From: a virus
Strand: one strand, 5' to 3'
Virus record (IMG/VR): IMGVR_UViG_3300035490_000050
Coordinates: 62,001 to 126,000 of that record
Length of the DNA: 64,000 nucleotides
Shown piece after piece: positions 25,632-33,653 of this stretch. The first letter of the stretch is position 1, and each line of letters starts with the position of its first letter. A model generated the notes under the pieces. It was not told the DNA's origin, searched no databases, and saw nothing but the letters and a program-made list of their open reading frames with translations. A program made the translations under genes and the position numbers.

Positions 25632-25821
25632 CGACCTTCCTAAGTGCTGTGAGGAATGCGGCGATCACGGTTCTCTCTACCTCCACAGCAGGTGTCATCC
25701 TGACGTTCCCACATGGTCTGTGCTGACAGGAAACGTGCTAACCATTCAATGCGCTGAGTGTGAAAACGTGATCGTTAGGTTGAAGGTTAGCGACGTGGTG
25801 AAAGAGGAGACGATTCAGTGA
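25621..25821 (+). CDS. Small zinc-ribbon protein
   Basis: 66 residues from MPSNDLPKCCEECGDHGSLY; CCEEC/H...CH and a later CAEC suggest a treble-clef or ribbon. It overlaps the previous gene by 11 bp and the next by a GTGA. Confidence 0.6.
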   Translation: MPSNDLPKCCEECGDHGSLYLHSRCHPDVPTWSVLTGNVLTIQCAECENVIVRLKVSDVVKEETIQ

Positions 25822-26057
25822 GCAGACATCCGTACACTTATGCAGATGATTATGTTCGTCATCTTGCGGGATATAATGAAACGGGTACAATCCTATCCAG
25901 ATCAGATGCCTCTAGGATATTGGAAGGTATTGCGTTAGCGATAGGATTGGAACATGAGCAACTCGCCACAAAGTTAAGCCTGTATTACCAAGATCACGAA
26001 GAAGAGTTCACAAACCAAGATGTAGAAGCATTTATTGCCTCTACTGGAGTACGCTAA
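25818..26057 (+). CDS. Hypothetical protein
   Basis: 79 residues, GTG start in a GTGA overlap. Helical; no motif recognised. Confidence 0.55.
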   Translation: MSRHPYTYADDYVRHLAGYNETGTILSRSDASRILEGIALAIGLEHEQLATKLSLYYQDHEEEFTNQDVEAFIASTGVR

Positions 26058-26332
26058 TGGCAAAAACACCGAAGTATGCAGGAATCAACCCGATAGAACG
26101 TCTACACAGGGGCGAACCCTACTTTTTCATTCGCGGGCAGGACCGTTTAAGTGTAGCCGCCGTCATTGAATACAGCCATCTCTTACGCCATGAGTCGGTC
26201 AATTCATCTCTGCGTGGAGACAACGAACTGTCAGACTCTCTCGATAAACAGGCAGACGAAGTTTTATCCTATGCGCAGAAGTTCAAGGACTGGCAGCGCG
26301 AGAACCCAGACAAGGTGAAGTACCCGGATTAG
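26057..26332 (+). CDS. Hypothetical protein
   Basis: 91 residues, coupled by a TAATG overlap. Charged helical C-terminus; no motif recognised. Confidence 0.55.
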   Translation: MAKTPKYAGINPIERLHRGEPYFFIRGQDRLSVAAVIEYSHLLRHESVNSSLRGDNELSDSLDKQADEVLSYAQKFKDWQRENPDKVKYPD

Positions 26333-26535
26333 CGAACTAGCGGATGACCGAAGCCACCACCGAAGCCACTAGCCAGCGGGACCAAAAGGTACAGAAGCCA
26401 GATGCAGAATATTACGACGATCACAACTCTGGCGATTTGTGCAAACGGGGCAGGAAGAGGAATCTGAGTGAAAATCCACCAGATCAGGCCGAAGATGATG
26501 CACATTACAAGTACCGTTATCAGCAGAGAAAGCAT
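26329..26535 (-). CDS. Small two-helix membrane protein (Thivi_2564-like)
   Basis: 68 residues from MLSLLITVLVMCIIFGLIWW. Two transmembrane helices are joined by a short Pro-rich loop (FTQIPLPAPF), with a Gly-rich end. The layout resembles the Thivi_2564 membrane-protein family found in many phages and bacteria. It is the only minus-strand gene in this block. Confidence 0.65.
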   Translation of the reverse strand: MLSLLITVLVMCIIFGLIWWIFTQIPLPAPFAQIARVVIVVIFCIWLLYLLVPLASGFGGGFGHPLVR

Positions 26536-26606
26536 GAGGCACCTCAGATTCCATTGAACGCCGATTTGATTGTGTAAGTTGAGCAAAACAGGACAGGAGA
26601 ACGAAA

Positions 26607-26864
26607 ATGGCTTACGAAGAATTTTCACATTACGCCCAAAACCGTACTAGCCTCTGGTGTCCGATCTGCGGAGCTGCGGAAGGAAAGGGATGTAACGAAG
26701 TACACGGACTGCGGTTTTCTGGCCATAATTCCTTCGCGCTAGGACAGGTAAGACAAACTCCATCTGTACTTCACTACTACGACCCGCCAGCGTTCTTGGA
26801 CGTTTACCCTGCGCGTAAGGACAAGCCAAGAATAAGTTCAGGGCTGAGGGGATGGGTAAATTGA
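26607..26864 (+). CDS. Zinc-finger protein
   Basis: 85 residues; an AGGAGAACG site precedes the ATG. CPICGAAEGKGCNEVHG is a compact Cys4/His knuckle seen in phage zinc-finger proteins. Confidence 0.6.
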   Translation: MAYEEFSHYAQNRTSLWCPICGAAEGKGCNEVHGLRFSGHNSFALGQVRQTPSVLHYYDPPAFLDVYPARKDKPRISSGLRGWVN

Positions 26865-27172
26865 CGAAAAAGAAATTCGAACACGCTCCAGAACTCAACA
26901 CCGATAGTCCTGCTTACGATAAGGTTATTTGTGAGTTGGATAAGATAATATACAGTGACCCGGAAGATGTGGCACAAGAGCTAACGCTCAGAGATGCTTA
27001 TATTTCGATTGAATCTCAGTTGGGAGATTTTATTACCCCGTTTGGAAAGACAAAAGAAGCGCGGCAGGAAGAAGTAAGAAAGTTGTCTGAGGTTTTGCAT
27101 CTGGACCTCACTTTGGGTACGCCAATCTGGAAGATTGTTAAGGACTACGAATCTATGATGAGGGTGAATTGA
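26852..27172 (+). CDS. Hypothetical protein
   Basis: 106 residues, helical, charged; no motif recognised. It overlaps the neighbours at both ends. Confidence 0.6.
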   Translation: MGKLTKKKFEHAPELNTDSPAYDKVICELDKIIYSDPEDVAQELTLRDAYISIESQLGDFITPFGKTKEARQEEVRKLSEVLHLDLTLGTPIWKIVKDYESMMRVN

Positions 27173-27492
27173 AGACCACGAAGACTATTGAGATCACAAT
27201 TTGTGACGTGTGCGGAAACGAGAAGCGGCATCAAGACTGGCCGTGTTCTCGCTGCGGTCGGGATATATGCGATGGATGCGAAGAGCATTTTTACGTTGAG
27301 ATGCGTCACACGTCAAAAGAGAGAACATACGGCTCTGGAATGCGTGGATTTCATACGTCTCATATCGCACTAGGAGACTCAAAGCGTGTATGCAAAGAGT
27401 GCGCTGTGGCTATCGTGGAAGGTTTGAACGCCTTGGGGCTTGTGGGAAAGCCGCAGGATGAAGTAGACAAATTTATGGCGGTTATGGATTAA
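27169..27492 (+). CDS. Zinc-finger protein
   Basis: 107 residues, TTG start in a TTGA overlap. CDVCGNEK, CSRCGRDICDGC and a final CKEC give at least two zinc sites. The last gene before the tRNA region. Confidence 0.6.
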   Translation: MKTTKTIEITICDVCGNEKRHQDWPCSRCGRDICDGCEEHFYVEMRHTSKERTYGSGMRGFHTSHIALGDSKRVCKECAVAIVEGLNALGLVGKPQDEVDKFMAVMD

Positions 27493-27495
27493 CGC

Positions 27496-27524
27496 TTGAC
27501 ATCCATTTGATTCCGTGGGAGTAT
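27496..27524 (+). promoter_or_regulatory. Promoter TTGACA-N17-GAGTAT before the first tRNA array
   Basis: -35 at 27496-27501, -10 at 27519-27524. It leads into a hairpin-rich leader and the tRNA cluster. Confidence 0.55.
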
Positions 27525-27530
27525 TGAAAC

Positions 27531-27675
27531 TGACATGCGATTCCTATTATCCAGTTCGCGCTATTGCCTCTCATCGTTGCTGAGAGCAGGCTCGCCATAT
27601 CTGGATAAAGGGATATAAGATTTCAGAAATCCAGAGTTTGACGAGCCGCTCAGAAATGGGCGGCTTTTGTTTTGT
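27531..27675 (+). ncRNA. Structured leader or small RNA before the tRNA array
   Basis: Hairpins CTCTCA/TGAGAG (about 27571-27589) and GATTTC/GAAATC precede a terminator-like GCCGC/GCGGC hairpin with TTTTGTTTTG at 27643-27674. It is either a separate small RNA of about 145 nt or an attenuator that tRNA transcription reads through. A 27-codon frame (27537 on) has no ribosome site. Confidence 0.4.
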
Positions 27676-27760
27676 GCGAGATTGGCGAAATTGGGAGCCG
27701 CGTCCGATTTAAGATCGGATTCCTTTGGGAGTATGGGTTCAAGTCCCTTATCTCGCACCA
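27676..27760 (+). tRNA. tRNA-Leu (TAA)
   Basis: Acceptor GCGAGAT/ATCTCGC, loop TTTAAGA, long variable arm, CCA encoded. Confidence 0.9.
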
Positions 27761-27761
27761 T

Positions 27762-27836
27762 GTACCGGAAGCCAATCGGTTAGGCGGCGGATTGCAGACC
27801 CGCTCTTGGCGAGTTCGATTCTCGCCCGGTACTCCA
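27762..27836 (+). tRNA. tRNA-Cys (GCA)
   Basis: Acceptor GTACCGG/CCGGTAC, loop TTGCAGA, CCA encoded. Confidence 0.85.
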
Positions 27837-27847
27837 AGTTTAGTAAG

Positions 27848-27930
27848 GCCCGGATGGTGGAATTGGCAGACACACCAGCTTGAGGGGTTGGCGCGAAAGC
27901 ATACGAGTTCAAGTCTCGTTTCGGGCACCA
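27848..27930 (+). tRNA. tRNA-Leu (GAG)
   Basis: Acceptor GCCCGGA/TTCGGGC, loop TTGAGGG, long variable arm, CCA encoded. Confidence 0.9.
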
Positions 27931-27931
27931 T

Positions 27932-28014
27932 GGGGTTGTGGCGGAATTGGCAGACGCACCCGGCTCAGGACCGGACGCTTTGGCATAAGAGTTCGACTCT
28001 CTTCAGCCCCACCA
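27932..28014 (+). tRNA. tRNA-Leu (CAG)
   Basis: Acceptor GGGGTTG/CAGCCCC, loop CTCAGGA, CCA encoded. Confidence 0.9.
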
Positions 28015-28021
28015 TAAGTTT

Positions 28022-28106
28022 GTCGATGTGGCGAAACTGGAAACCGCGATAGGCTCAAACCCTATTGTCTTATGACTTGCCGGTTCGATCCCGGCCATCG
28101 ACACCA
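28022..28106 (+). tRNA. tRNA-Leu (CAA)
   Basis: Acceptor GTCGATG/CATCGAC, loop CTCAAAC, CCA encoded. Confidence 0.9.
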
Positions 28107-28114
28107 AGTTTTAC

Positions 28115-28204
28115 GGAGACGTGGCACAATGGTACTGCACAGCATTGCTAACGCTGCGATACCCCATAAAGGTATTGGGAGTTCAAGTCTCCCCGTCTCC
28201 GCCA
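28115..28204 (+). tRNA. tRNA-Ser (GCT)
   Basis: Acceptor GGAGACG/CGTCTCC, loop TTGCTAA, class II variable arm. Confidence 0.9.
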
Positions 28205-28213
28205 TGTTTTAAC

Positions 28214-28304
28214 GGAAGGATGAGCGGAATTGGTATCGCACTCGCTTGGAAAGCGAGCTTACGTCGAAAGGCGTATGCAGGTTCGAGTCCTGTTCCTTCC
28301 GCCA
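28214..28304 (+). tRNA. tRNA-Ser (GGA)
   Basis: Acceptor GGAAGGA/TCCTTCC, loop TTGGAAA, class II variable arm. Confidence 0.9.
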
Positions 28305-28305
28305 C

Positions 28306-28395
28306 GGTAGAGTTGGGCATGGCTGGCAAGCCCACCGCTCTCGAAAAGCGACGTACCGCAAGGTACTGGCAGATCGTTCCTGCCCTCTACCGCCA
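28306..28395 (+). tRNA. tRNA-Ser (CGA)
   Basis: Acceptor GGTAGAG/CTCTACC, loop CTCGAAA, variable hairpin GTACC/GGTAC. Confidence 0.85.
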
Positions 28396-28400
28396 AGTTT

Positions 28401-28490
28401 GGATACGTTAGGCATGTGCCAAGCCTACCCCGTTTGAAGCGGGACGCTCCTGAAAGGGACTTGGGGGTTGAACTCCCTCCGTATCCGCCA
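28401..28490 (+). tRNA. tRNA-Ser (TGA)
   Basis: Acceptor GGATACG/CGTATCC, loop TTTGAAG, class II variable arm. Confidence 0.9.
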
Positions 28491-28495
28491 GTTGT

Positions 28496-28586
28496 GCGCG
28501 TGTGGCTCAGTGGCGACGGCGGCAGTCTGTAGAACTGCTACCCTTTGCGGTGAACATCGGTGGTTCGACTCCATCCACGCGCACCA
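28496..28586 (+). tRNA. tRNA-Tyr (GTA)
   Basis: Acceptor GCGCGTG/CACGCGC, loop CTGTAGA, long variable arm. Confidence 0.9.
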
Positions 28587-28588
28587 CT

Positions 28589-28741
28589 CTACTTTGCCAG
28601 CGCCCGTTTTACAGTTCTCTTTTTCTGAGAAACCTTGGTGTAGGGAGTCTGGTTGAGGGCAGGTTTCACTGTTCCTGAGACCTTGTGTTTGGTGTACGGT
28701 TTTTCTTGCAGGGCTGGCTTGACTTCGCGCTTCGTTGGCAT
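28589..28741 (-). CDS. Small Lys-rich protein with internal repeat
   Basis: 50 residues starting MPTKREVKPALQEKPYTKHK, then a second VKPALNQTPYTKV copy: the unit V-K-P-A-L-x5-PYTK occurs twice. A GAGGTGG site precedes the ATG. Very basic; could bind nucleic acid. Antisense island between tRNA-Tyr and the next gene. Confidence 0.55.
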   Translation of the reverse strand: MPTKREVKPALQEKPYTKHKVSGTVKPALNQTPYTKVSQKKRTVKRALAK

Positions 28742-28849
28742 TGATTCCACCTCATAAACAGATTAGCACAATAGGAATGTGTGGTACAATTCAGGTATTC
28801 CGTCGTTCCGGCCCGACGTTAAGCAACCGGAAAATCTGAAAGGAAAACC

Positions 28850-29311
28850 ATGAGCAAGATAAAAGGTGTAGACACGTCCGTTTCATCCACCCCAAAATTC
28901 TCACAGAACAAGCCTTCAGGCGATTTCACCCACAAAGACCTCAAGCCGTGCGGAGAAGGCGGTTGTCTCCCACTAGAACAGCCTGTAGGATTCGATGAGG
29001 TTGATATTCCTGAAGTGACCTCTCCTATCCCAACCAACTTTTCTACGGTCGTCCAGATCGTCAACGGCGTAGTAACGCCAACGCTGCAAGTACTGCTCTA
29101 CGATGTACTAAGCGTGATCGACGCCTCAATCCCAAACAAGGATCAGAATCGGGCGGTCAAGAAGTTGATTCACGATGGCTTTGACAAGGCGTATCTGGAC
29201 ATCATCCGAGAAGCCTACCCTGATTCCAACTTTGCAATTGGACCAGGACACGCCTTAACGCCTCTAGCCGACAAGAGTATGGCAATTCAGGCGGCAATCA
29301 GCAAGGTGTAA
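28850..29311 (+). CDS. Hypothetical phage protein
   Basis: 153 residues; GAAAGGAAAACC lies before the ATG. A promoter with TACAAT as -10 lies near 28786. Polar N-terminal third, then a helical domain with LLYDVLSVIDASIPNKDQNR. Function unknown. Confidence 0.6.
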   Translation: MSKIKGVDTSVSSTPKFSQNKPSGDFTHKDLKPCGEGGCLPLEQPVGFDEVDIPEVTSPIPTNFSTVVQIVNGVVTPTLQVLLYDVLSVIDASIPNKDQNRAVKKLIHDGFDKAYLDIIREAYPDSNFAIGPGHALTPLADKSMAIQAAISKV

Positions 29312-29328
29312 AAAGCGCAGAATTATCC

Positions 29329-29357
29329 TTGACAACTCAGGAAAACGGTAGTACCTT
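29329..29357 (+). promoter_or_regulatory. Promoter TTGACA-N17-TACCTT of tRNA-Met
   Basis: -35 at 29329-29334, -10 at 29352-29357. The mature tRNA begins 6 nt after the -10, so transcription probably starts at base 1 of the tRNA. Confidence 0.6.
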
Positions 29358-29363
29358 GGGAAA

Positions 29364-29438
29364 TGCGGGTTGGTAGCGCAGTGTCATACGTCAGGCTCAT
29401 AACCTGAAAATCTGGTGCAAGTCCAGTACCCGCAACCA
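29364..29438 (+). tRNA. tRNA-Met (CAT)
   Basis: Acceptor TGCGGGT/ACCCGCA, loop CTCATAA, CCA encoded. The D-loop is unusual (no clear GG). Could be elongator Met or Ile(CAU); class not decided. Confidence 0.8.
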
Positions 29439-29646
29439 ATCTGGAGGATGTCATGGGAAATGGCATAATTCCGCATTAGCGGCTAGAAACCGCTAATCAG
29501 TAGAGCGAGAATCCGCTGCGGGAGGTAGTATATGCAGCAGCAGAAAAGGTTGGGGGAGATGGAGAAATCCCTCCCCCAGTCTCACAAGTAAAACGAGGCG
29601 TCGACACAAACCCACGCCTATCGCCTACAAATGAAAGTGGTGTGTT
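29439..29646. other. Spacer with hairpins and a 19-codon frame
   Basis: Hairpin TTAGCGG/CCGCTAA near 29476 and an imperfect GGGGGA/TCCCCC hairpin near 29551. A 19-codon frame at 29532-29591 (MQQQKRLGEMEKSLPQSHK) has GGGAGG in front and might be a leader peptide; support is weak. Confidence 0.3.
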
Positions 29647-30330
29647 TTGAAAATCATCGGCGGTCATGATTATTATGATGTAGCACTGTCGATGGGCATT
29701 GATCCACGGATTGTTCTCTTGCGCGGAAAGAGTAAGAGCATACCAGTAAAGGCTGCTGGCGGGAGTTTGCTTGATCGGTACTTGGAACTCAAGCCACAGG
29801 TTACGTACAACACCTACGGCATAGGAATTGAGAATGTTGCCGTGGCATTTTGTGGGAAGGTTTATCGTGGCGCTGTAGGATTGAAGTCGCTGGAGAAGCC
29901 AGAAGGACTCTGGTCAGCAGATAAGGCAAGAGCATTCGTCGCGCAGGAAAAGAATAGAAAGATTGACGTGGACTCACGGTGGTATGATCGCAGAAACAGG
30001 ATGACCATGGAGGAATATTTCACTCCTTTTGATGCTCCTGATGCTTTGCGGAACTACATGATCGCCAACAAGATTTCGATTCTGGTTGAAGAGCCGCCAA
30101 AGTACCGTGGCGAGGAAAGCTATTTTCAGGTCAATCCTTTCACGCTGAAGCAACTAGGATTCGCAAAGGCTCTTGACCCATACACGGCTTTTCAGGAACT
30201 TTCGATGTGGATCGGTGGAGTTCTTGGGGGAACGAGTCCAGAGATCGTGACGATCAAGGATGACAAGGTTTTGATTGAGAATCACGGGTTTGACAACCGA
30301 TTCTCATTTCGCGGTCCTCGGATCGCATAG
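29647..30330 (+). CDS. Conserved phage protein of unknown function
   Basis: 227 residues, TTG start (MKIIGGHDYYDVALSMGIDP). It looks like a widespread phage and bacterial family without assigned role: an opening IIGGHDYYD, a central SYFQVNPFTLKQLGFAK and an ending HGFDNRFSFRGPR. No catalytic motif recognised. Confidence 0.65.
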   Translation: MKIIGGHDYYDVALSMGIDPRIVLLRGKSKSIPVKAAGGSLLDRYLELKPQVTYNTYGIGIENVAVAFCGKVYRGAVGLKSLEKPEGLWSADKARAFVAQEKNRKIDVDSRWYDRRNRMTMEEYFTPFDAPDALRNYMIANKISILVEEPPKYRGEESYFQVNPFTLKQLGFAKALDPYTAFQELSMWIGGVLGGTSPEIVTIKDDKVLIENHGFDNRFSFRGPRIA

Positions 30331-30337
30331 GATTTAC

Positions 30338-30413
30338 GCAACCGTAGCATAGCGGCTAATGTACTTGATTGTCGATCAAGGGTACGCCAGTTCGAATCTG
30401 GTCGGTTGCGCCA
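30338..30413 (+). tRNA. tRNA-Asp (GTC)
   Basis: Acceptor GCAACCG/CGGTTGC, loop TTGTCGA, CCA encoded. Confidence 0.9.
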
Positions 30414-30428
30414 TAATCTGAGGACGCC

Positions 30429-30935
30429 ATGAGAGATCGCGCAAAGACAATAGCATCTCTCAGACGGCTTATAGAGCGTCCTGGTACGCCGCAGGAAGGC
30501 GAAACAGCAAGACGCCTATTAGAAATGATGGGCGGGAAGGATTGGGTTCCGCGTCCTTTCGATGCAAGCATGTATCCTTGCGGAACTGAGGTTTTCTACT
30601 GCTACTGGACATACGATAACGAACATGGAGTGGTTTGCAAGCAGCCGCCAAAGATAGAAAGAGGCCAATGGTGGATGCGAATCAAATTCGATAAGCTGAA
30701 GCAGCCGCGTTGGGTAGCAGTAACGAGCGAACTTGGATGCCATTTAGGTTTTGAGCCGTTCAAGGGAAACGACAAGGAAGTTCTCTACCATCGGGATATA
30801 GAATGGGAAGAGACGTATCGGAAGATGATTGAAGAATTCAGGGCGCTAGGAATTGACGTAAGCCGACTTGAGCACGAAGAGGTACAAGATGCACGCGATA
30901 CCGGGTTGGATGTGCGGAGTGGACTTCTCCTGTGA
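30429..30935 (+). CDS. Hypothetical protein with DUF2786-like N-terminus
   Basis: 168 residues. RAKTIASLRRLIERPGTPQE then ETARRLLEMM resembles the DUF2786 helical hairpin. The remainder, with YPCGTEVFYCYWTY and WWMRIKFDKL, is unassigned. It overlaps the next gene by 47 bp. Confidence 0.55.
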   Translation: MRDRAKTIASLRRLIERPGTPQEGETARRLLEMMGGKDWVPRPFDASMYPCGTEVFYCYWTYDNEHGVVCKQPPKIERGQWWMRIKFDKLKQPRWVAVTSELGCHLGFEPFKGNDKEVLYHRDIEWEETYRKMIEEFRALGIDVSRLEHEEVQDARDTGLDVRSGLLL

Positions 30936-31176
30936 ATTAGGGGAAGCGAACGGCGGGAATACGATCTATCCGTCAGAGGAAAATCTCCGCGCCAACAGGA
31001 AATGCGTAAATTCCTCAGCGCCAGAGGATAAGATGTGCTACCCTGTTGAAGTCGTCACGATGTCGAAAGAGGACTTTCTTGAACTGGTAGAGAAGGCTGG
31101 CATTGATCCTGCGGCGATTCGGTCAAGCAATTGGGGACCAGCGGTTTGGACGAAAGAACAGGGATTGATTCAGTAG
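30889..31176 (+). CDS. Hypothetical protein
   Basis: 95 residues from MHAIPGWMCGVDFSCE; GAGGTAC in front favours this ATG. Cys-rich N-terminal half could bind metal. Confidence 0.5.
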   Translation: MHAIPGWMCGVDFSCELGEANGGNTIYPSEENLRANRKCVNSSAPEDKMCYPVEVVTMSKEDFLELVEKAGIDPAAIRSSNWGPAVWTKEQGLIQ

Positions 31177-31183
31177 AGTTTTT

Positions 31184-31261
31184 GAGATGGCAGAGTGCGT
31201 TGGTTTGCTCCACGGCTTTTCACACCGTGCCACGCGGGTTCGATTCCCGTCCATCTCGCCA
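31184..31261 (+). tRNA. tRNA-Glu (TTC)
   Basis: Acceptor GAGATGG/CCATCTC, anticodon TTC with a C-A mismatch closing the anticodon stem. Confidence 0.8.
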
Positions 31262-31267
31262 AGTTTT

Positions 31268-31345
31268 GGGGTCACCGTCTAAATGGATTTGGATACCTGA
31301 TTCTCACTCAGGAGATTGCGAGTTCGATCCTCGCTGACCCTACCA
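31268..31345 (+). tRNA. tRNA-Glu (CTC)
   Basis: Acceptor GGGGTCA/TGACCCT, loop TTCTCAC, CCA encoded. Confidence 0.85.
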
Positions 31346-31423
31346 CAATTCAAGACTCGCGACCTGATCTGAGTCAACGGGCTGGCACGGTGACCAGTGC
31401 ATCAACCGAAAAGGAGAATAACG

Positions 31424-31798
31424 ATGCGTACCCGTTGCAAGTTCAGAGTCGTTGGTATTGAGAGTGTTGAACACGCGATCTTCAAGAAGGTATACAAGGC
31501 CGATGTGAGCGCCGAAGAATATGAAGCGATCACATCTCAAGAGTGGACCGAATATCCTCCCAATCCAGACAGGCGTCTCGGTGGTGGTCCTGAGCCAAAG
31601 TTGTACAAGCAGATATTTCTAGCGAACGCTCAGAATATCCGATTGGCTGCTCAGTACGACCCTTCCATTCCCGAAGATCAGCGGTTCATGGAAGCCACAC
31701 CCTCTGGGGAAATCAAGATGTATATTTCCAATCCCGCAGTGATAAACGGCTTCAAGATCGGAACGAACTACTACGTTGATCTGACGCCCTGCGATTAA
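31424..31798 (+). CDS. Hypothetical phage protein
   Basis: 124 residues from MRTRCKFRVVGIESVEHAIF; AAAAGGAGAA decides the start. Beta-rich; FIKK-like contents and a YYVDLTP end are typical of small phage single-domain proteins. No function assigned. It is followed by a terminator. Confidence 0.6.
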   Translation: MRTRCKFRVVGIESVEHAIFKKVYKADVSAEEYEAITSQEWTEYPPNPDRRLGGGPEPKLYKQIFLANAQNIRLAAQYDPSIPEDQRFMEATPSGEIKMYISNPAVINGFKIGTNYYVDLTPCD

Positions 31799-31829
31799 CA
31801 TTGTCTGCCGTACCAGCACAAAAAGAGAA

Positions 31830-31859
31830 GCCCACCGATGTCTTGGTGGGCCTTTCTTT
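31830..31859 (+). terminator. Rho-independent terminator
   Basis: Stem GCCCACC/GGTGGGC followed by CTTTCTTT. Confidence 0.75.
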
Positions 31860-31886
31860 GCACTCCCCTCGTAAGGTGATACCAGT

Positions 31887-32636
31887 TTACTTCTTTGGAC
31901 TTCCCATGTCAACAGGAGCCATCCGACGCGACATTCCTGCCGCTCTCATTGCCCGCACGGGAACGCTCTTGTAGAAGTCGTTCGTCGTTCGTCCAACGCT
32001 TGCGGAGAACGCCATCGTAGCGTGCGCAGTGTTGGCGTAGGCTGCTCTTACATTGCTTTGGTCGAAGACAACCGAATTGGAGAGATTGATGCCCATTGAA
32101 TCTCCAGCCGTGAACGCACTGAGATCAGCGCCGAGGAAGACGAAGGTCCAGTTTCCTTCCTTCTCTTTATTCTCGATCAGTTCCTTGATCTTCGCAAGAT
32201 TGAATTCTCGTGACGAATTTTCCTGCCCGTCCGTCAAGATGACGGTGAGAATCTTTGGCATCATCCCAAGTGACGGAACGCCTGCAAATGATGCTTCGAC
32301 CTTGGAAACAGTGGACCCGATAGCGTCGAGAAGCGCGGTGCCGCCGCATGGAACGTAACTCTGCTTGGTGAGTTCCGGCACCTCAGAGAGAGCGATGGAT
32401 ACGTGACGGTTTTCAAACCGCGTATCGAACAATGTAAGGCTGAAAGCATACGTCGATTTCTTGTCTTTTTTCAACTCACTGATATACGTGTTGAAACCGC
32501 CGATGGTGTCGTCCAAACAGGTAGCCATGGAACCGGACTTGTCGAGAACAAAGTTGATGAGAACCTTACCGTTTTTTGCGGCGGCTGGATTTGACTTCTT
32601 TGCAATCTTCTTTGGTGCGGATTTCTTTGCTGGCAT
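31887..32636 (-). CDS. VWA-domain protein (TerY-like)
   Basis: 249 residues; AGGAGAATACG precedes the ATG. A Lys/Ala-rich N-terminal tail (residues 1-22) precedes a von Willebrand A domain: VLINFVLDKSGSM with the DxSxS metal site, GGTALLDAIGST with the Thr ligand, and VILTDGQEN with the Asp ligand. Related to TerY-type VWA proteins of stress and conflict systems. It overlaps the XRE-like gene upstream, which may regulate it. Confidence 0.8.
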   Translation of the reverse strand: MPAKKSAPKKIAKKSNPAAAKNGKVLINFVLDKSGSMATCLDDTIGGFNTYISELKKDKKSTYAFSLTLFDTRFENRHVSIALSEVPELTKQSYVPCGGTALLDAIGSTVSKVEASFAGVPSLGMMPKILTVILTDGQENSSREFNLAKIKELIENKEKEGNWTFVFLGADLSAFTAGDSMGINLSNSVVFDQSNVRAAYANTAHATMAFSASVGRTTNDFYKSVPVRAMRAAGMSRRMAPVDMGSPKK

Positions 32637-32871
32637 TCGTATTCTCCTGTGCTGCTAACGCGGTTGAAAGTGTTGATTCAGGTACGCGGTAGCACCGCTC
32701 CGCGCCAAGGAAGCTGTAGATTGCAGGTCCAGGTTCACGCCGCGAGTTGTAAACGTCATTCAGATATTGCGGCGAGACACCCATCGTCTGCGCAAATTCC
32801 TTTTGCGTCCTCTCCCCTTGAATCTTCTGCATGATTTCCAAGAGTCCTGCGATATTCGTCACCCTGTACAT
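32566..32871 (-). CDS. HTH regulator upstream of the VWA gene
   Basis: 101 residues from MYRVTNIAGLLEIMQKIQGE. RTQKEFAQTMGVSPQYLNDV is a helix-turn-helix of the XRE type; the tail is Lys/Arg-rich. Leaderless promoter: TTGCAT 32902-32907, TATTAT 32879-32884, ATG 7 nt later. Confidence 0.7.
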   Translation of the reverse strand: MYRVTNIAGLLEIMQKIQGERTQKEFAQTMGVSPQYLNDVYNSRREPGPAIYSFLGAERCYRVPESTLSTALAAQENTNASKEIRTKEDCKEVKSSRRKKR

Positions 32872-32878
32872 AAATACT

Positions 32879-32907
32879 ATAATACGCGGATTTGTGGTAT
32901 AATGCAA
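32879..32907 (-). promoter_or_regulatory. Promoter TTGCAT-N17-TATTAT, leaderless
   Basis: It overlaps, on the other strand, a TATAAT (32898-32903) that may serve the LAGLIDADG gene. Confidence 0.55.
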
Positions 32908-32934
32908 GTAGAAAGTTTTTGAAAAGGAGTTTCA

Positions 32935-33524
32935 TGGGAGCGAAGCGTTTACCTGCCACCGTAAAAAATCTGACGCCTATGCGTGCTGCATGGCTTGCTG
33001 CTCTGATTGATGGAGAAGGAACAATCAGTATCCACCTAACGCCTAACGGATCAAAACGTGCGTGGATCGCGGTTTACAACACAAACACCGATATTCTTGA
33101 CAAATGTGCCTATGTGTGTGGCGCTGGCGTTGTTCGGAAGAAAATGCCGGGAAAGAAGAATGATGGATTCAAACGATTGCAAATGTGGGAATGGGAACTT
33201 GATAGAGCAAGAGATGCTCACCATCTTCTATGCCAACTTTATCCGTACCTGATAATCAAGCAACACAAAGCAATAGACCTCATTGTTCATTGGAGGGACG
33301 AAAGAACCAACGATATTTCAGAAAACGACCACGACGACGTAAAGGAAATGAAGATGGCGCAGCGTCATTTAAGCAACAGGGAATTTTCGGTCGCACTTGG
33401 TTTCGGATACGGATGCGTCAGCGGAATATATTCTCGGAATGATCCGCTTTCATCGAGAGTCAGAATCGCGTTGGATAAATACAAGACAGAAATGCCAAAC
33501 AGAAAAGAATTATCTTGGCGATGA
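32935..33524 (+). CDS. LAGLIDADG-type homing endonuclease
   Basis: 196 residues from MGAKRLPATVKN, with AAAAGGAG in front. AAWLAALIDGEGTISIH is the LAGLIDADG helix with its catalytic acidic end; only one such motif is seen, so the enzyme should act as a dimer. The C-terminal part has HLSNREFSVALGFG, possibly an added DNA-binding helix. Free-standing in the tRNA region. Confidence 0.8.
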
Positions 33525-33533
33525 AAATAGTCC

Positions 33534-33562
33534 TTGACAGCGATTCCCATCTGCGCTAAGGT
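33534..33562 (+). promoter_or_regulatory. Promoter TTGACA-N17-TAAGGT of the second tRNA array
   Basis: -35 at 33534-33539, -10 at 33557-33562; an ATG follows after 7 nt. Confidence 0.6.
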
Positions 33563-33569
33563 AGAAAAC

Positions 33570-33650
33570 ATGAAGACGCGATTCCAAAACGCCAATCCAA
33601 CAGCGACGGCAACGCCGCAGGGTCATGGTGCGGAATCAGGGTCTCAGTAG
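33570..33650 (+). CDS. Possible leaderless 26-residue peptide
   Basis: The frame reads MKTRFQNANPTATATPQGHG then AESGSQ and begins exactly where transcription should start. It lies in front of a tRNA array and could be a leader peptide or chance. Confidence 0.3.
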   Translation: MKTRFQNANPTATATPQGHGAESGSQ

Positions 33651-33653
33651 GAT

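Noticed and set aside
27560-28440. Protein-coding frames across the tRNA array
   Set aside because: They are read through well-formed tRNA genes and contain the translated T-arm (for example RFESC or GSSPV pieces), a known artefact.
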